DNA of 64,000 bases, taken from Sphingoaurantiacus capsulatus (GTDB lineage Bacteria > Pseudomonadota > Alphaproteobacteria > Sphingomonadales > Sphingomonadaceae). The position numbers and the translations under genes are program-made. Under the pieces are notes generated by a model. It was not told the origin of the DNA. It made no database searches and worked only from the letters and a program-made list of their open reading frames with translations. The DNA lies in contig NZ_JBHRXV010000003.1 of the NCBI RefSeq assembly GCF_042648405.1, positions 124,001 through 188,000 on the forward strand, written 5' to 3'. Shown piece after piece: positions 45,141 to 54,467 of the stretch (position 1 is the stretch's first letter; every line of letters starts with the position of its first letter).

Positions 45141-47603
45141 CTAAAGGGCGATGACCCCGCCATCGTCCTTGGTGATGACCACGGTCGCCGAGCGCGGGCG
45201 GCCGGTGGCCGAGGCAGTCGCTTGGTTGGCCGGCCAGTTGCTCGGGAAGGTGGTCGGGAAGCCGGTCGTGGTTTCCTCGCCGGGGTGCTGGATGTTGACG
45301 AAGATCGTGCGGCCATCAGGCGTCGAATCGATGCCGGTGATCTCGGCTTCGACCGGGCCGACGAGGAAGCGGCGCAGCTGCGTCCCCGGATTGCGGCCGA
45401 CGAAGGTGCCCTGCGTGCGGGTGGTGGTGCCGTCGCTGATGCTCAGCGACCGCGCGCCGCCGTCGCCGACGGTGCCGGGGATCGCCGCCAGCATCATGCA
45501 GTTGGTGACGTCGGTGTAAGCGCCGTCGTCGGTCTGGATCCAGAGCAGCGGCCGCTCCTGCCCCGACACGCCGGTCGGGCGGGCGAACCACAGGCCGTCG
45601 GGCGACGAGAAGTCGTTGGTGGCGTCGAGGCCCGACAGGTTGATGTTCGTCGCGTCGAGGTCCGACCCGGCACCGAAGGCATAGATGTCCCACATGAAGC
45701 TGGTCGCTTCGGGGTTATCGCCCGCTTCTTTGAAGCGGATGATGTGGCCGTTGGGGTTGCCACGCTGCGCGGCGGCCGCCGCGCCCTTCGGGTCGTTGTA
45801 GACGCGCGGGTTGGCGGCGTCGGCGTTGGCGAGCGTGCGGCCGGCGGCGTTGTTGTTGGTCAGGGTGAAGTAGACCTCGCCGGTCTTCGGGTTGACCGCA
45901 CCCCATTCCGGCCGGTCCATCTTGGTCGCGCCGAGCACGTCACCGGCAAGGCGGGCGTTGATCAGCACGTCAGCCTGATCGGCGAAGGAATAGGTGGTGT
46001 TGGCGGCGGTGAGCGGGCCGGTACCGAAGGTCAGCGGCAGCCAGGTGCCCGAGCCGCTGGCGTCGAAGCGGGCGACGTAGAGCGTGCCGCTGTCGAGATA
46101 TTTGTCGCCGATCGCGAGGCGATTGGCCGAATTGGCGTCGGCCGCTTCCCACGGCGTCGCCGAGACGAACTTGAAGATATATTCGCCGCGCGAGTCGTCG
46201 CCGAGATAATAGACCGGGCGGCGGCCGGCGACGAAGTTGGCCGGCCAGGCGCCTTCATGCGCGAAGCGGCCGAGGGCGGTGCGGACGCGCGGCACCGAAG
46301 CGACGTCATAGGGGTCGATCTCGATCACCCAGCCGAACTGGTTCGGCTCGTTGCGGAAATCGCCGGTGCCGTCGGCCGGCTGGCCGGCGATCACCGAGGC
46401 GTTCCAGCGCGAGTACACCGTGCTCGCCGAATCCGCCGGGGTCACCGTCGACCAGCCGTAGCTGCCCGCCGCACCCTGCGAGACGCCGTTGCGGTTGAGC
46501 GCGGTGACCTGCTTGGCTGCCCGCGCCGCATTGTCGGTCGCCGAGCGGCGGAAATAGCCGGCGTAATTCTCTTCGCAGGTCAGGTAGGTGCCCCAGGGCG
46601 CGTAGCCGTTGGCGCAATTGTTGATCGTGCCGCGCTTCTGCGTGCCGTCCGCCGAGAAGCGGGTGCGCATCTGCGCGTTGCCGCGCACCGGGCCGTTGAT
46701 CGTCATCGGCGTGTTCGGCGTGATGCGGCGGTTGAGCGCACCGGCCTGCACATAGCTCCACGCGCCTTCGTTGGCGGCGCGGGTCACCTCGACGACCGCG
46801 ACGCCGTGCGCCTCGATCTCCTTCAGCGCCTCCGCCTCGGGGCGGACACCGCCGGTGGTGGTCGCGCCATTGGCATGCAGGTAACGCTGGCTGATGTTCT
46901 CGTGGTTCATCACGAGCAGGCCGCGGCTGTTGCTGGCGGCGTCGCGGGCGGTGCCCGTCGCGGCAAGGCCGAAATAGGACATGCCGTCATGATGGTCACC
47001 GGCGCGCTGCGCGAAATTGCCGTCGGTGCCATTGTTGGCATAGGCCGATACGCCCGAGGCGAGCGGATCGCCGAGCGCGTAGAGCACGGTGACGGTGTAG
47101 CCGGTCGGGACGGTCACGCGGTCGGCCAGGCTCTTGGCGACGGCGGTGAAGCCGAGTTCCGCCGGGGCGATGGTAACTGTGGAATCGGCGGTTGCGCTCT
47201 TGCCCTTGCTGTCGGTCGCGGTGAAGCGGAAGCCGAGCGGCGTCGAAGCGGCGACGGCCGGCGCGATGAAGCGCACGGTGGCGCCCGTGCCGATCATCGT
47301 GACGTTCGGGCCGGAAATCTGCGCCCAGGCGGCTTCCGGCGTGTCCTTGTCGTCCATCGCGGTGCCCGACAGGGTCACCATCCGGCCCGACGAGGTCGAG
47401 GCGTTCTCGCCGACGGTGACGACGGGTGCCTCATTGTCCGAACCGCAGGCGGCGAGCAGCGTGGTGCCGAACAGTGCGGCCGTGGTTGCCGAGACGCCGC
47501 CGAGCAAGGTCTGGCGGCGCGAATAACGCTGCTCGATGATCTGATCGATGTGGGTGTTCGACGACAGATTAAGGTCGTCGGCGTGATCGTGACTGTGGCT
47601 CAT
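45141..47603 (-). CDS. phoX: PhoX-family alkaline phosphatase (DUF839), Tat lipoprotein
   Basis: An 820-residue exported phosphatase. A twin-arginine signal (SRRQTLLGG) ends in a lipobox LLAAC, so it is probably lipid-anchored. An Ig/PKD-like domain (about 57-150, APVVTVGENAST to TADSTVTIAP) precedes the beta-propeller phosphatase domain with GLLVMNHENISQRYL, GTYLTCEENYAGYF, RFAHEGAW and FARPTGV, where PhoX uses iron and calcium. It releases phosphate from organic esters. No Pho box could be placed by eye. A 10-base hairpin lies just upstream (47613-47636). Confidence 0.93.
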   Translation of the reverse strand: MSHSHDHADDLNLSSNTHIDQIIEQRYSRRQTLLGGVSATTAALFGTTLLAACGSDNEAPVVTVGENASTSSGRMVTLSGTAMDDKDTPEAAWAQISGPNVTMIGTGATVRFIAPAVAASTPLGFRFTATDSKGKSATADSTVTIAPAELGFTAVAKSLADRVTVPTGYTVTVLYALGDPLASGVSAYANNGTDGNFAQRAGDHHDGMSYFGLAATGTARDAASNSRGLLVMNHENISQRYLHANGATTTGGVRPEAEALKEIEAHGVAVVEVTRAANEGAWSYVQAGALNRRITPNTPMTINGPVRGNAQMRTRFSADGTQKRGTINNCANGYAPWGTYLTCEENYAGYFRRSATDNAARAAKQVTALNRNGVSQGAAGSYGWSTVTPADSASTVYSRWNASVIAGQPADGTGDFRNEPNQFGWVIEIDPYDVASVPRVRTALGRFAHEGAWPANFVAGRRPVYYLGDDSRGEYIFKFVSATPWEAADANSANRLAIGDKYLDSGTLYVARFDASGSGTWLPLTFGTGPLTAANTTYSFADQADVLINARLAGDVLGATKMDRPEWGAVNPKTGEVYFTLTNNNAAGRTLANADAANPRVYNDPKGAAAAAQRGNPNGHIIRFKEAGDNPEATSFMWDIYAFGAGSDLDATNINLSGLDATNDFSSPDGLWFARPTGVSGQERPLLWIQTDDGAYTDVTNCMMLAAIPGTVGDGGARSLSISDGTTTRTQGTFVGRNPGTQLRRFLVGPVEAEITGIDSTPDGRTIFVNIQHPGEETTTGFPTTFPSNWPANQATASATGRPRSATVVITKDDGGVIAL

Positions 47604-47612
47604 TGGGAATCC

Positions 47613-47636
47613 CCCTGCGGCGTGGACGCCGCAGGG
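47613..47636 (-). promoter_or_regulatory. Hairpin directly upstream of phoX, touching its ribosome site
   Basis: Perfect 10-base arms CCCTGCGGCG (47613-47622) and CGCCGCAGGG (47627-47636) with a TGGA loop. On the minus strand the phoX SD-like AGGGGGA overlaps the lower arm, 7-12 bases before the ATG at 47603. It may be the terminator of der or a translational control for phoX. Confidence 0.45.
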
Positions 47637-47697
47637 CTAGGGCCGCTGCGCGACGGATTCGTTGTGGTTCGCTTACCGATCGATGACGGCGAGAAAT

Positions 47698-49071
47698 TTA
47701 GTCGAAGGGGTTCTTCCGGGCGCGCAGGTTGAGGCGGATCATCACGCCGTCGAAGCCGACTTCTTCGCGCAGCGAGTTCACCAGATAGCGGCGATAGCTT
47801 TCGGGCAACTCATCCACGCGGTTGCCGAAGATCACGAACGCCGGCGGGCGCGTGTTGGCCTGGGTGATGTAGCGCAGCTTGATGCGCTTGCCGCCCGGTG
47901 CGGGCGGCGGGTTGCGCTCGATCGCGCCTTCAAACCAGCGGTTGAGCGCCGAGGTGCCGACGCGGCGGCTCCAACCCTCGCGCGCCTCGAACGCCGCCTT
48001 GATCATCAGGTCGAGGCCTTTGCCGGTCAGGCCAGACACCGCGAGCAGCGGCACGCCCTTGATCTGCGCCAAGCCTTCGTCGAGCGCTTTGCGCACGCCC
48101 TGGAACAGCCGCGACTGATCCTCGGCGGCATCCCATTTGTTGAGCGCGACGATAAGGGCGCGGCCCTCCTGCAGCACCATGTCGGCGATGCGCAAATCCT
48201 GCGCCTCCAGCCCGAGCTTGGCGTCGAGCAGCAGCACCACCACCTCGGCGAAGTCGACGGCATGCTTGGTGTCGGCCGCCGACAGCTTTTCGAGCTTCTC
48301 GACGACCTTGGCGCGGCGGCGCAGGCCGGCGGTATCGATCAGCCGGACGCGGCGGCCCTGCCATTCCCAGTCGATCGCGATCGAATCGCGGGTGATGCCG
48401 GCTTCGGGACCGGTGACCAGCCGGTCTTCGTTGAGCAACGTGTTGATGAGCGTCGACTTGCCGGCGTTGGGGCGGCCGACGATCGCGAGCTTCAACGGTT
48501 CGGCGGCAAGGCGCGCGTCGCGCTCTTCCTCGGTCTCGTCGCCAATCTCCTCTTCGGGCGGCATCAGCGGATCGAGCAGCGGGCGCAGCGCGTCGTAAAG
48601 GTCGGCGAGGCCCTCGCCATGCTCGGCGGAGATCGGCACCGGGTCGCCGAGCCCCAGCTCGAAGCTTTCGAACAGGCCGCTGTCGCCCGCCTTTCCTTCC
48701 GCCTTGTTGGCGAGCAGCACGACCTCCATGTCCTGCGCGCGCAGCCAGCGAGCGAAGTGGCGGTCCTGCGGGGTGAGGCCGGCGCGCGCGTCGATGACCA
48801 TCAGCGCGACGTCGGCATCGATCAGCGCCGCCTCGGTCTGCTGCCGCATGCGGCCCGACAGCGAATCCGGCGCCTCTTCCTCGAGGCCGGCGGTATCAAC
48901 GATGCGGAATTTCAGGTCGAACAGCGTCGCGTCGCCCTCGCGCCGGTCGCGCGTGACGCCGGGCGTATCGTCAACGAGCGCGAGGCGCTTGCCGACGAGG
49001 CGGTTGAACAGCGTCGACTTGCCGACATTGGGGCGGCCGATGATGACGACGGTGGGAACATGGGGAACCAT
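47698..49071 (-). CDS. der: Ribosome-assembly GTPase Der (EngA)
   Basis: A 457-residue protein with two tandem GTPase domains (P-loops GRPNVGKST at about 8 and GRPNAGKST near 200; G3 DTPG and DTAG; NKWD and NKAE-type G4) and a KH-like C-terminal domain. It is essential for 50S biogenesis. Der is classically downstream of bamB and yfgM; here those genes are 2-3 kb upstream on the same strand with insertions between. Confidence 0.97.
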   Translation of the reverse strand: MVPHVPTVVIIGRPNVGKSTLFNRLVGKRLALVDDTPGVTRDRREGDATLFDLKFRIVDTAGLEEEAPDSLSGRMRQQTEAALIDADVALMVIDARAGLTPQDRHFARWLRAQDMEVVLLANKAEGKAGDSGLFESFELGLGDPVPISAEHGEGLADLYDALRPLLDPLMPPEEEIGDETEEERDARLAAEPLKLAIVGRPNAGKSTLINTLLNEDRLVTGPEAGITRDSIAIDWEWQGRRVRLIDTAGLRRRAKVVEKLEKLSAADTKHAVDFAEVVVLLLDAKLGLEAQDLRIADMVLQEGRALIVALNKWDAAEDQSRLFQGVRKALDEGLAQIKGVPLLAVSGLTGKGLDLMIKAAFEAREGWSRRVGTSALNRWFEGAIERNPPPAPGGKRIKLRYITQANTRPPAFVIFGNRVDELPESYRRYLVNSLREEVGFDGVMIRLNLRARKNPFD

Positions 49072-49120
49072 GGCGCGGCCTGTAGCACCCTATGGCCCAT
49101 TCACAAATCTAGCGGCGGCG

Positions 49121-49792
49121 TCAGCTTCGCTTCGCCACCCAGACGATATGGCGCGCCCCGCCCTTCCCGCCGCCCGAGCGGACCACCACTTCCTCCGCTT
49201 CGAACCCGGCCCGCTTCAGCCGCGCGGTGAACACACGGTCGCCTGCCGACGACCAGACGGTGAGCACGCCGCCGGGCCGCAGCGCGCCGCGCAGCGAGCC
49301 GAGACCGCGGGCGTCATAGAGCCGCTCGTTCGAATCGCGGGTGAACCCGTCGGGGCCGTTATCGACGTCGAGCAGGATCGCGTCATAGGTCGAGGCGGAA
49401 TCGCGGATCACCTGTGCGACATCGTCGACGATCAGGTGGACGCGGCGGTCGTCGAGGCTGTCGCCGAAGATGTCGGCCATCGGCCCGCGTGCCCAGGCGA
49501 CGATGCCGGGGACGAGTTCCGCCACGTCGACGCGCGCCTCGGGTGGCAGCCGGTCGAGCGCGGCGCGCAGGGTGAAGCCCATGCCGAGCCCGCCGATCAG
49601 CACCGAGGGGCGCGGCCCCTCCTTCAGCCGCTCGCAGGCCAGCGAGGCCAGCGCGATCTCCGAGCCGGTCTTGCGGCTGTTCATCAGCTCCGTGCCGCCG
49701 AGCATGATCGAATATTCGCCGTCGCGCCGGTAGAGCTTCAGCTCGCTGCCGTCGGGAATTTCGATGGTGTCGAGCAGTTCGCGGATCTTCAT
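49121..49792 (-). CDS. Spermidine-synthase-fold SAM-dependent enzyme
   Basis: A 223-residue protein with the polyamine-synthase-like Rossmann core (LIGGLGMGFTLRAALDRLP, VDVAELVPGIVAWARG, YDAILLDVDNGPDGF) but lacking the N-terminal strand tetramer domain of true spermidine synthases. Family members often act as SAM methyltransferases of unknown substrate. Start ATG 49792 has AAGG just upstream; a GTG at 49795 is one codon earlier. It lies 49 bases upstream of der on the same strand. Confidence 0.8.
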   Translation of the reverse strand: MKIRELLDTIEIPDGSELKLYRRDGEYSIMLGGTELMNSRKTGSEIALASLACERLKEGPRPSVLIGGLGMGFTLRAALDRLPPEARVDVAELVPGIVAWARGPMADIFGDSLDDRRVHLIVDDVAQVIRDSASTYDAILLDVDNGPDGFTRDSNERLYDARGLGSLRGALRPGGVLTVWSSAGDRVFTARLKRAGFEAEEVVVRSGGGKGGARHIVWVAKRS

Positions 49793-49873
49793 CACCGCCT
49801 TTTAGCGACAAACGCCGACCGCGACAGCCGGAGGTGCGCCGTTTAAGGGACGGCATCCAGCGAAAGGCGCGAT

Positions 49874-50166
49874 GTGAGCGACGACGACTATGTCTATGAC
49901 GAGGCCAGCGGCGAATGGGTGCCGGCGTCGAACGCGAAATCGGCCGGTAGCGAGGTCGAGGTCCGCGATTCGGTGGGCAATCTGCTCGCCGATGGCGACA
50001 GCGTCACCTTGTCAAAGACCTGCAGGTGAAGGGCGCCGGCCAGACGCTCCGGCGCGGCACCGTCATCAAGTCCATCCGCCTGACCGGCGACGAACAGGAG
50101 ATCGACTGCCGGTTTGACGGCATCAAGGGCCTCGTACTGCGCGCCGAATTCGTGAAGAAGCGCTGA
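49874..50166 (+). pseudogene. phnA: PhnA-family protein (YjdM-like), frameshifted
   Basis: The GTG at 49874 begins MSDDDYVYDEASGEWVPAS and runs into the PhnA fold (EVRDSVGNLLADGDSVTLS), then meets a stop at 50027. A one-base shift near 50011-50013 restores the rest of the family, KDLQVKGAGQTLRRGTVIKSI then EIDCRFDGIKGLVLRAEFVKKR, ending at 50166. Intact, it would be about 97 residues without the zinc ribbon of E. coli PhnA. Either a true pseudogene or a one-base sequencing loss; the intact coding quality after the shift favours error. Role unknown despite the phosphonate name. Confidence 0.85.
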
Positions 50167-50204
50167 GTGCGGGCACCAAGTCCGCCGCCGCTCGTTGCGC
50201 GGCC

Positions 50205-50981
50205 ATGAAACTCCGCATCCACACCCAGCTCGATTATCAGCTCGCGCAACCGACCGACGTGCTGCTGCAACTGGAAGCCGCGGCGATTCCCGAGCAGATC
50301 ATCGAATCGGCGCATATCGCGCTGTCCGACTGCGCGCATTTCGCCCGCGTGCCCGCGCATGACCTGATCGGCGATCGGTTGTGGCTGCGTGCCGAGGGGC
50401 GGCTCACCGTCGACTATCGTGCCGTCATCGCCATCAACCGCGTGCTGACCGACTGCGGGACGCTGGAGAAGGTGCCGCCGCACCAGCTGCCCGGCGAGAC
50501 CGTCCAGTACCTGCTGTCGTCGCGCTATTGCCCCGCCGACGAGTTCCACAATTTCGTCGAGGCGGAGTTCGCCGGCGTCGAGGGCGGGCAGCGCGTCATC
50601 GCGATCCGCGACTGGATCGAGCAGCGCTTCGCCTATGTGCCGGGCGTCAGCACCGCGCAGACGACGGCGCTCGATACCTTCGTGCAGCGACAGGGCATCT
50701 GCCGCGACTTCGCGCATGTGATGATCACGCTGGTGCGCGCGTCGGGCATCCCGGCGCGGATGGCGAGCGTCTATGCGCTGGGGGTCGAGCCGCAGGACTT
50801 CCACGCCGTCGCCGAGGTGTTCCTCGGCGGCGAATGGCATCTGCTCGATCCGACCGGCATGGCCAACGAGAGCGGGATGGCGAAGATCGGCGTCGGCCGC
50901 GATGCAGCCGACGTTGCCTTCCTGACCTCGTTCGGCACCGCCACGCTCAACGCGCAGAGCGTCGAGGTCACGCGGGCCTGA
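50205..50981 (+). CDS. Transglutaminase-like cysteine protease
   Basis: A 258-residue protein with a beta-rich N-terminal domain (BTLCP_N-like, about 1-110) and a transglutaminase core. The Cys-His-Asp triad is Cys166 in QGICRDFAH, His200 in QDFHAVAEVFL, and Asp215 in HLLDPTG. These bacterial enzymes often cleave or modify peptides rather than cross-link protein. ATG 50205 fits the family opening MKLRIHTQLDYQL. It follows the phnA remnant by 38 bases on the same strand. Confidence 0.9.
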   Translation: MKLRIHTQLDYQLAQPTDVLLQLEAAAIPEQIIESAHIALSDCAHFARVPAHDLIGDRLWLRAEGRLTVDYRAVIAINRVLTDCGTLEKVPPHQLPGETVQYLLSSRYCPADEFHNFVEAEFAGVEGGQRVIAIRDWIEQRFAYVPGVSTAQTTALDTFVQRQGICRDFAHVMITLVRASGIPARMASVYALGVEPQDFHAVAEVFLGGEWHLLDPTGMANESGMAKIGVGRDAADVAFLTSFGTATLNAQSVEVTRA

Positions 50982-50984
50982 GCG

Positions 50985-52310
50985 CTAGCGGTAGGCCAGC
51001 AGCCGCCCTTCATCGGTCAGCACGAAGAGCATACCACTCGCCACAACCGGCGGCAGGTAGACGACGCCGTCGATCTTCATGCTGTTCTGGATCTCGCCGG
51101 TCAGCGGCGAGACCGCGACGAGCTGGCCGCTGGTGCTGGTCAAGTACAGCCGATCGCCGGCGAGGACCGGGCCCGACCACTGGATCGGCCCCTTCTTGTC
51201 CTCTTCGTTGCGCCACTTCTGCAGCTGGCGAACCCACTTCACCTTGCCCTCGCCGCGGGTGACGGCCACGAGTTCGCCCTCGACGGTAACGGCATAAATA
51301 TAGTCGCCCGCGACCCAGGGCGTCGAGGTGCCGGCGAGGTTGCGCTCCCAAACGCGCTGGCCGGTGGCCAGTTCGAGTGCCGCCATGCGGCCGCCGTGGC
51401 CGATCGCGAAGACGCGACCGCGATCGATCACCGGCGAGGCGTCAATGTCGGCGAGGGCGGCAAGCGCCGTGGTGCGGCCGGTGCGCGCCAACGCGTCCTG
51501 CCACGCAACGCGGCCGTTCTCGACGCGGAGCGCGTTCAATTCACCCGACGAGAAGCCGACAACGGCGGTGTCCTGCGCCACCGCGGGCGCACCAGCGCCG
51601 AGGAGGCCGGTCTGCTCGACAGTGCCGGTCGAATCCCAGAGCGTCTTGCCGTCGGCGGTCGCCAGCGTGAACAGCTGATTGTCCTGCGACAGCACATACA
51701 CGCGATCACCCTCGATCGAGGGCGCGCCGCGCAGCGGGTTGCCAAGGTCGACACGCCAGGCCTGCGCGCCGGTGGCGGCGTCGAACGCCGCGGCGATGCC
51801 GTAGCCCGAGGTCGCATAGACCCGGCCGCCTTCGACCGAGACGCCGCCGCCGAACGCGACGTTGGTCTTCTCGCGCTCCTTGGTGATGCGGCTGCTCCAC
51901 ACGACCGCGCCGGTCTGCGCGTTGAAAGCGCGGACGGTGGCGGTGGTGTCGATGGTGTAGACGCGGCCGCCGGCGACGACCGGCGTCGCGTTGAGGCGCG
52001 CGGTCTTGCTGCTGCCTTCGCCGATCGAGGCGGTCCAGGCGCGCGCCGGGCTGGCGGAGAGCTGGAGGTGGCCCATCGACTTGGCGGCATTGCCGCCCGG
52101 CTGCGACCAGGCGTCGTTCGCGGTCGCCTCGGGCAACGTCACGGTCACTTCGGCGAGATCGGGATCAGCCTCGACCTTCGCTTCGTAGGTCAGCACCGGC
52201 AGGCGCTCGCCGAGCACCGGGGTCTTCGATTTCTTGTTTCCGCTGCCGAACACGCCGCAGCCGGTCACGGCCAGCGATGCGGCCAGCAAGATTACGATCG
52301 AACGCTTCAT
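50985..52310 (-). CDS. bamB: Outer-membrane assembly lipoprotein BamB (PQQ-like propeller)
   Basis: A 441-residue lipoprotein; the signal ends at a lipobox LAVTGC, then an eight-bladed PQQ-type beta-propeller with repeated GRVYAT, GRVFAI, GDRLYLTS and TGAVVW segments. BamB scaffolds the BAM complex with BamA for outer-membrane protein insertion. It overlaps the YfgM-like gene (4 bases). It ends 4 bases from the transglutaminase stop (convergent). Confidence 0.93.
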   Translation of the reverse strand: MKRSIVILLAASLAVTGCGVFGSGNKKSKTPVLGERLPVLTYEAKVEADPDLAEVTVTLPEATANDAWSQPGGNAAKSMGHLQLSASPARAWTASIGEGSSKTARLNATPVVAGGRVYTIDTTATVRAFNAQTGAVVWSSRITKEREKTNVAFGGGVSVEGGRVYATSGYGIAAAFDAATGAQAWRVDLGNPLRGAPSIEGDRVYVLSQDNQLFTLATADGKTLWDSTGTVEQTGLLGAGAPAVAQDTAVVGFSSGELNALRVENGRVAWQDALARTGRTTALAALADIDASPVIDRGRVFAIGHGGRMAALELATGQRVWERNLAGTSTPWVAGDYIYAVTVEGELVAVTRGEGKVKWVRQLQKWRNEEDKKGPIQWSGPVLAGDRLYLTSTSGQLVAVSPLTGEIQNSMKIDGVVYLPPVVASGMLFVLTDEGRLLAYR

Positions 52311-53035
52311 TCGGTGTCCTTGGTCGGCGCCGCGGCCGGGGCGGCAGCGTCGGTCGGAATGGGATTGGCGCCAAGCATCGACGCCATCTGGCCGGTGCGG
52401 GCGCGCAGGCTCGCCGGGACGGTCGTGTCCTTGGCGATCGCCGCGAAGATCGGGGCGGCCAGCTCAGGCTTGCCGGCGCGCATGTGCGCGATGGCGAGCA
52501 TCTCGCCGGCGGTACCGAACCAGGGGCTTCCCGCCTTCGCCAGCGGCTCCAGCTTGGTGATCAGCTGATCGTTGGGAAGGCTGTCGAACTGCAGCATGAG
52601 CTGACGGATGGTGGCGAGTTCGCGGAACGGCTCGGCGATGCCGCCGTCGGCGGCGACCGCCTCATACATCTTCGCCGCCTCGGCGGTCTTGCCCTCGCGC
52701 GCCGCAACCGCTGCCTGCGTCAGCCGGCCGAGCGCCTCATAGCCATCACGGCCCGAGGCGACGGCCTTGTCCACAACCGGACGCGCCTTCTCGAGGTTGC
52801 TCGCCTCGAGCGCGTCGGCCGCCGCGACAAACTCGGCACCGAGTTCGCCCGCCGACTTGCGATGCTCCTCGCGCCAGTAGAGGTAACCGGCGAGCGACAG
52901 CAGCAACACACCGGCACCAATCAGCAGCCAGCGGCCGTAGCGCGTCCAGAACATCTGCATCTGGTCGCGGCGATATTCCTCGTCGACCTCGCGGACGAAA
53001 GCTTCACCGGGATCGGTTTCGGGCGGCAGTGCCAA
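52307..53035 (-). CDS. YfgM-like tetratricopeptide membrane protein
   Basis: A 242-residue protein with one N-terminal membrane helix (about 33-52, WLLIGAGVLLLSLAGYLYW) and a periplasmic helical TPR-like region (about 60-225) ending in an Ala/Pro-rich tail. YfgM works with the SecYEG-PpiD chaperone network. It is coupled to bamB by ATGA, the common bacterial yfgM-bamB order. The acidic opening DPGEAFVREVDEEYR is the family signature of the cytoplasmic side. Confidence 0.88.
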   Translation of the reverse strand: MALPPETDPGEAFVREVDEEYRRDQMQMFWTRYGRWLLIGAGVLLLSLAGYLYWREEHRKSAGELGAEFVAAADALEASNLEKARPVVDKAVASGRDGYEALGRLTQAAVAAREGKTAEAAKMYEAVAADGGIAEPFRELATIRQLMLQFDSLPNDQLITKLEPLAKAGSPWFGTAGEMLAIAHMRAGKPELAAPIFAAIAKDTTVPASLRARTGQMASMLGANPIPTDAAAPAAAPTKDTE

Positions 53036-53142
53036 GTCTTATCCCCCAAGGGCTGAAACGCGGCGGACCTTAGCGATGCGCCGCGCCCCGCGCAAAGCCT
53101 CTATTGCCGCGCCCCTGACGCAGGGCTGAACGTGCGGTCTCG

Positions 53143-54003
53143 TCAATCCTTCGGGATGTAGAGATTGTCCGGCCCGGGGAAGGAGCGGTCGCGAACCGCC
53201 TCGGCATAGGCCTTGGCGGTCGTGTCGATGCGCGCGGCCAGATCGTCGAAGCGCTTCACGAAGCGCGGCACCCGCTCGAACATACCGAGCATGTCGTCGA
53301 CGACCAGCACCTGCCCGTCGCAGGCCGGCGAAGCGCCGATGCCGATGGTGGGGCAGGACACGCTCTCGGTGATCTTGCGCGCCAGCGGCTCCATCACCCC
53401 TTCGATGACCAGCGCGAAGGCGCCGGCATCGGCGACGGCCTTCGCGTCGCCGAGGATCTTGTCATGCTCGGCCTGGCTCTTGCCGCGCGCGCCATAGCCG
53501 CCGAGCGCGTTCACCGCCTGCGGGGTCAGGCCGACGTGGGCGATGACCGGGATACCGCGCGCCGCGAGGAAGGCGATGGTCTCGGCCATGGCGACCCCGC
53601 CCTCGAGCTTCACCGCGGCGCAGCCGGTCTCCTTCATCACCCGCGCCGCGCTGGCGAAGGCCTGCTCGGGGCTCGCCTCGTAGGAGCCGAACGGCATGTC
53701 GACGACGACCACCGAGCGATAGGAGCCGCGAACGACCGCCGCGCCATGCGCGCACATCATGTCGAGCGTGACCCGCACCGTGGTGTCGAGGCCGTAGATC
53801 ACCTGCCCCAGGCTGTCGCCGACCAGCAGCATGTCGCAATGCGGATCGAGCAGCTGCGCCATCCGCGCGGTGTAGGCGGTGAGCATCACGATCGGCTCGC
53901 CGCCCTTGCGCTTGGCGATGGCAGGCACCGTCAGGCGGCGCACCGGCTCCGGCACCGGATGGGCGCGCGAGGTGGCGGTATCGAGCGTGAAGGTCGTGGA
54001 CAT
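53143..54003 (-). CDS. panB: 3-methyl-2-oxobutanoate hydroxymethyltransferase
   Basis: First step of pantothenate synthesis, transferring a hydroxymethyl from methylene-THF to 2-oxoisovalerate to make ketopantoate. 286 residues, TIM barrel. The metal-binding LLVGDSLGQVIYG, VDMPFGSYE, KLEGG, and VIAHVGLTPQ segments are all present. The N-terminus is extended by about 25 residues (MSTTFTLDTATSRAHPVPE) beyond the E. coli enzyme. It appears monocistronic; the neighbour upstream is divergent. Confidence 0.96.
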   Translation of the reverse strand: MSTTFTLDTATSRAHPVPEPVRRLTVPAIAKRKGGEPIVMLTAYTARMAQLLDPHCDMLLVGDSLGQVIYGLDTTVRVTLDMMCAHGAAVVRGSYRSVVVVDMPFGSYEASPEQAFASAARVMKETGCAAVKLEGGVAMAETIAFLAARGIPVIAHVGLTPQAVNALGGYGARGKSQAEHDKILGDAKAVADAGAFALVIEGVMEPLARKITESVSCPTIGIGASPACDGQVLVVDDMLGMFERVPRFVKRFDDLAARIDTTAKAYAEAVRDRSFPGPDNLYIPKD

Positions 54004-54107
54004 GGCGTTCCTGCTCCTGCCGGCCCTATCTCTAAGACCGGCGCCGGATTGTCATGCCCGGCCGCTTGGCGCAAGCTTCGCGCATCGGGCGGCTGAGGGG
54101 GTGTGCC

Positions 54108-54467
54108 ATGGATCCGGTGCAGGACCACGACGAGATTTCCGCCGACGCGAAGCGATTTGCGACGACGCTCGACTATGATTTCATGAAGCAGGTTTCGACC
54201 CTGGCGCTGGCGGCGCTCGGCGGTGTCGTCACCTTCGCAGGGTCGATCTTCGCGGAGGTGAGCGACAAGCGCGGCCTCTGGCTGAGCGCCGCGCTGTTCG
54301 CGGTCGCTGCCGTCACGTCCTTTCAGGCGCAGGACAATATCGTGCGCCGAGTCAGCGCCGGCCGCGCGCCTGACTGGCGCTATCGCGTCCTGCGCACCCT
54401 CGCGGTGGGCGGGCTCGGCATCGGGGCCGGCGTGTTGCTCGGCTTTGCCTATCGGGTGCTCAGCTAA
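54108..54467 (+). CDS. Small two-to-three-helix membrane protein
   Basis: A 119-residue protein of unknown function with an acidic N-terminus (DPVQDHDEISADAKRFATTLDYDF), hydrophobic helices at about 28-48, 58-75 and 96-116, and a basic loop (VRRVSAGRAPDWRYRVLR) between. ATG 54108 has GAGGGGG nearby. It is convergent with the amidohydrolase chimera, overlapping by 4 bases. No family is recognised. Confidence 0.65.
   Translation: MDPVQDHDEISADAKRFATTLDYDFMKQVSTLALAALGGVVTFAGSIFAEVSDKRGLWLSAALFAVAAVTSFQAQDNIVRRVSAGRAPDWRYRVLRTLAVGGLGIGAGVLLGFAYRVLS

Noticed and set aside
45222..47732. 836-codon open frame antisense to phoX
   Set aside because: A shadow of a complete Tat phosphatase; composition is typical of antisense GC-rich frames.
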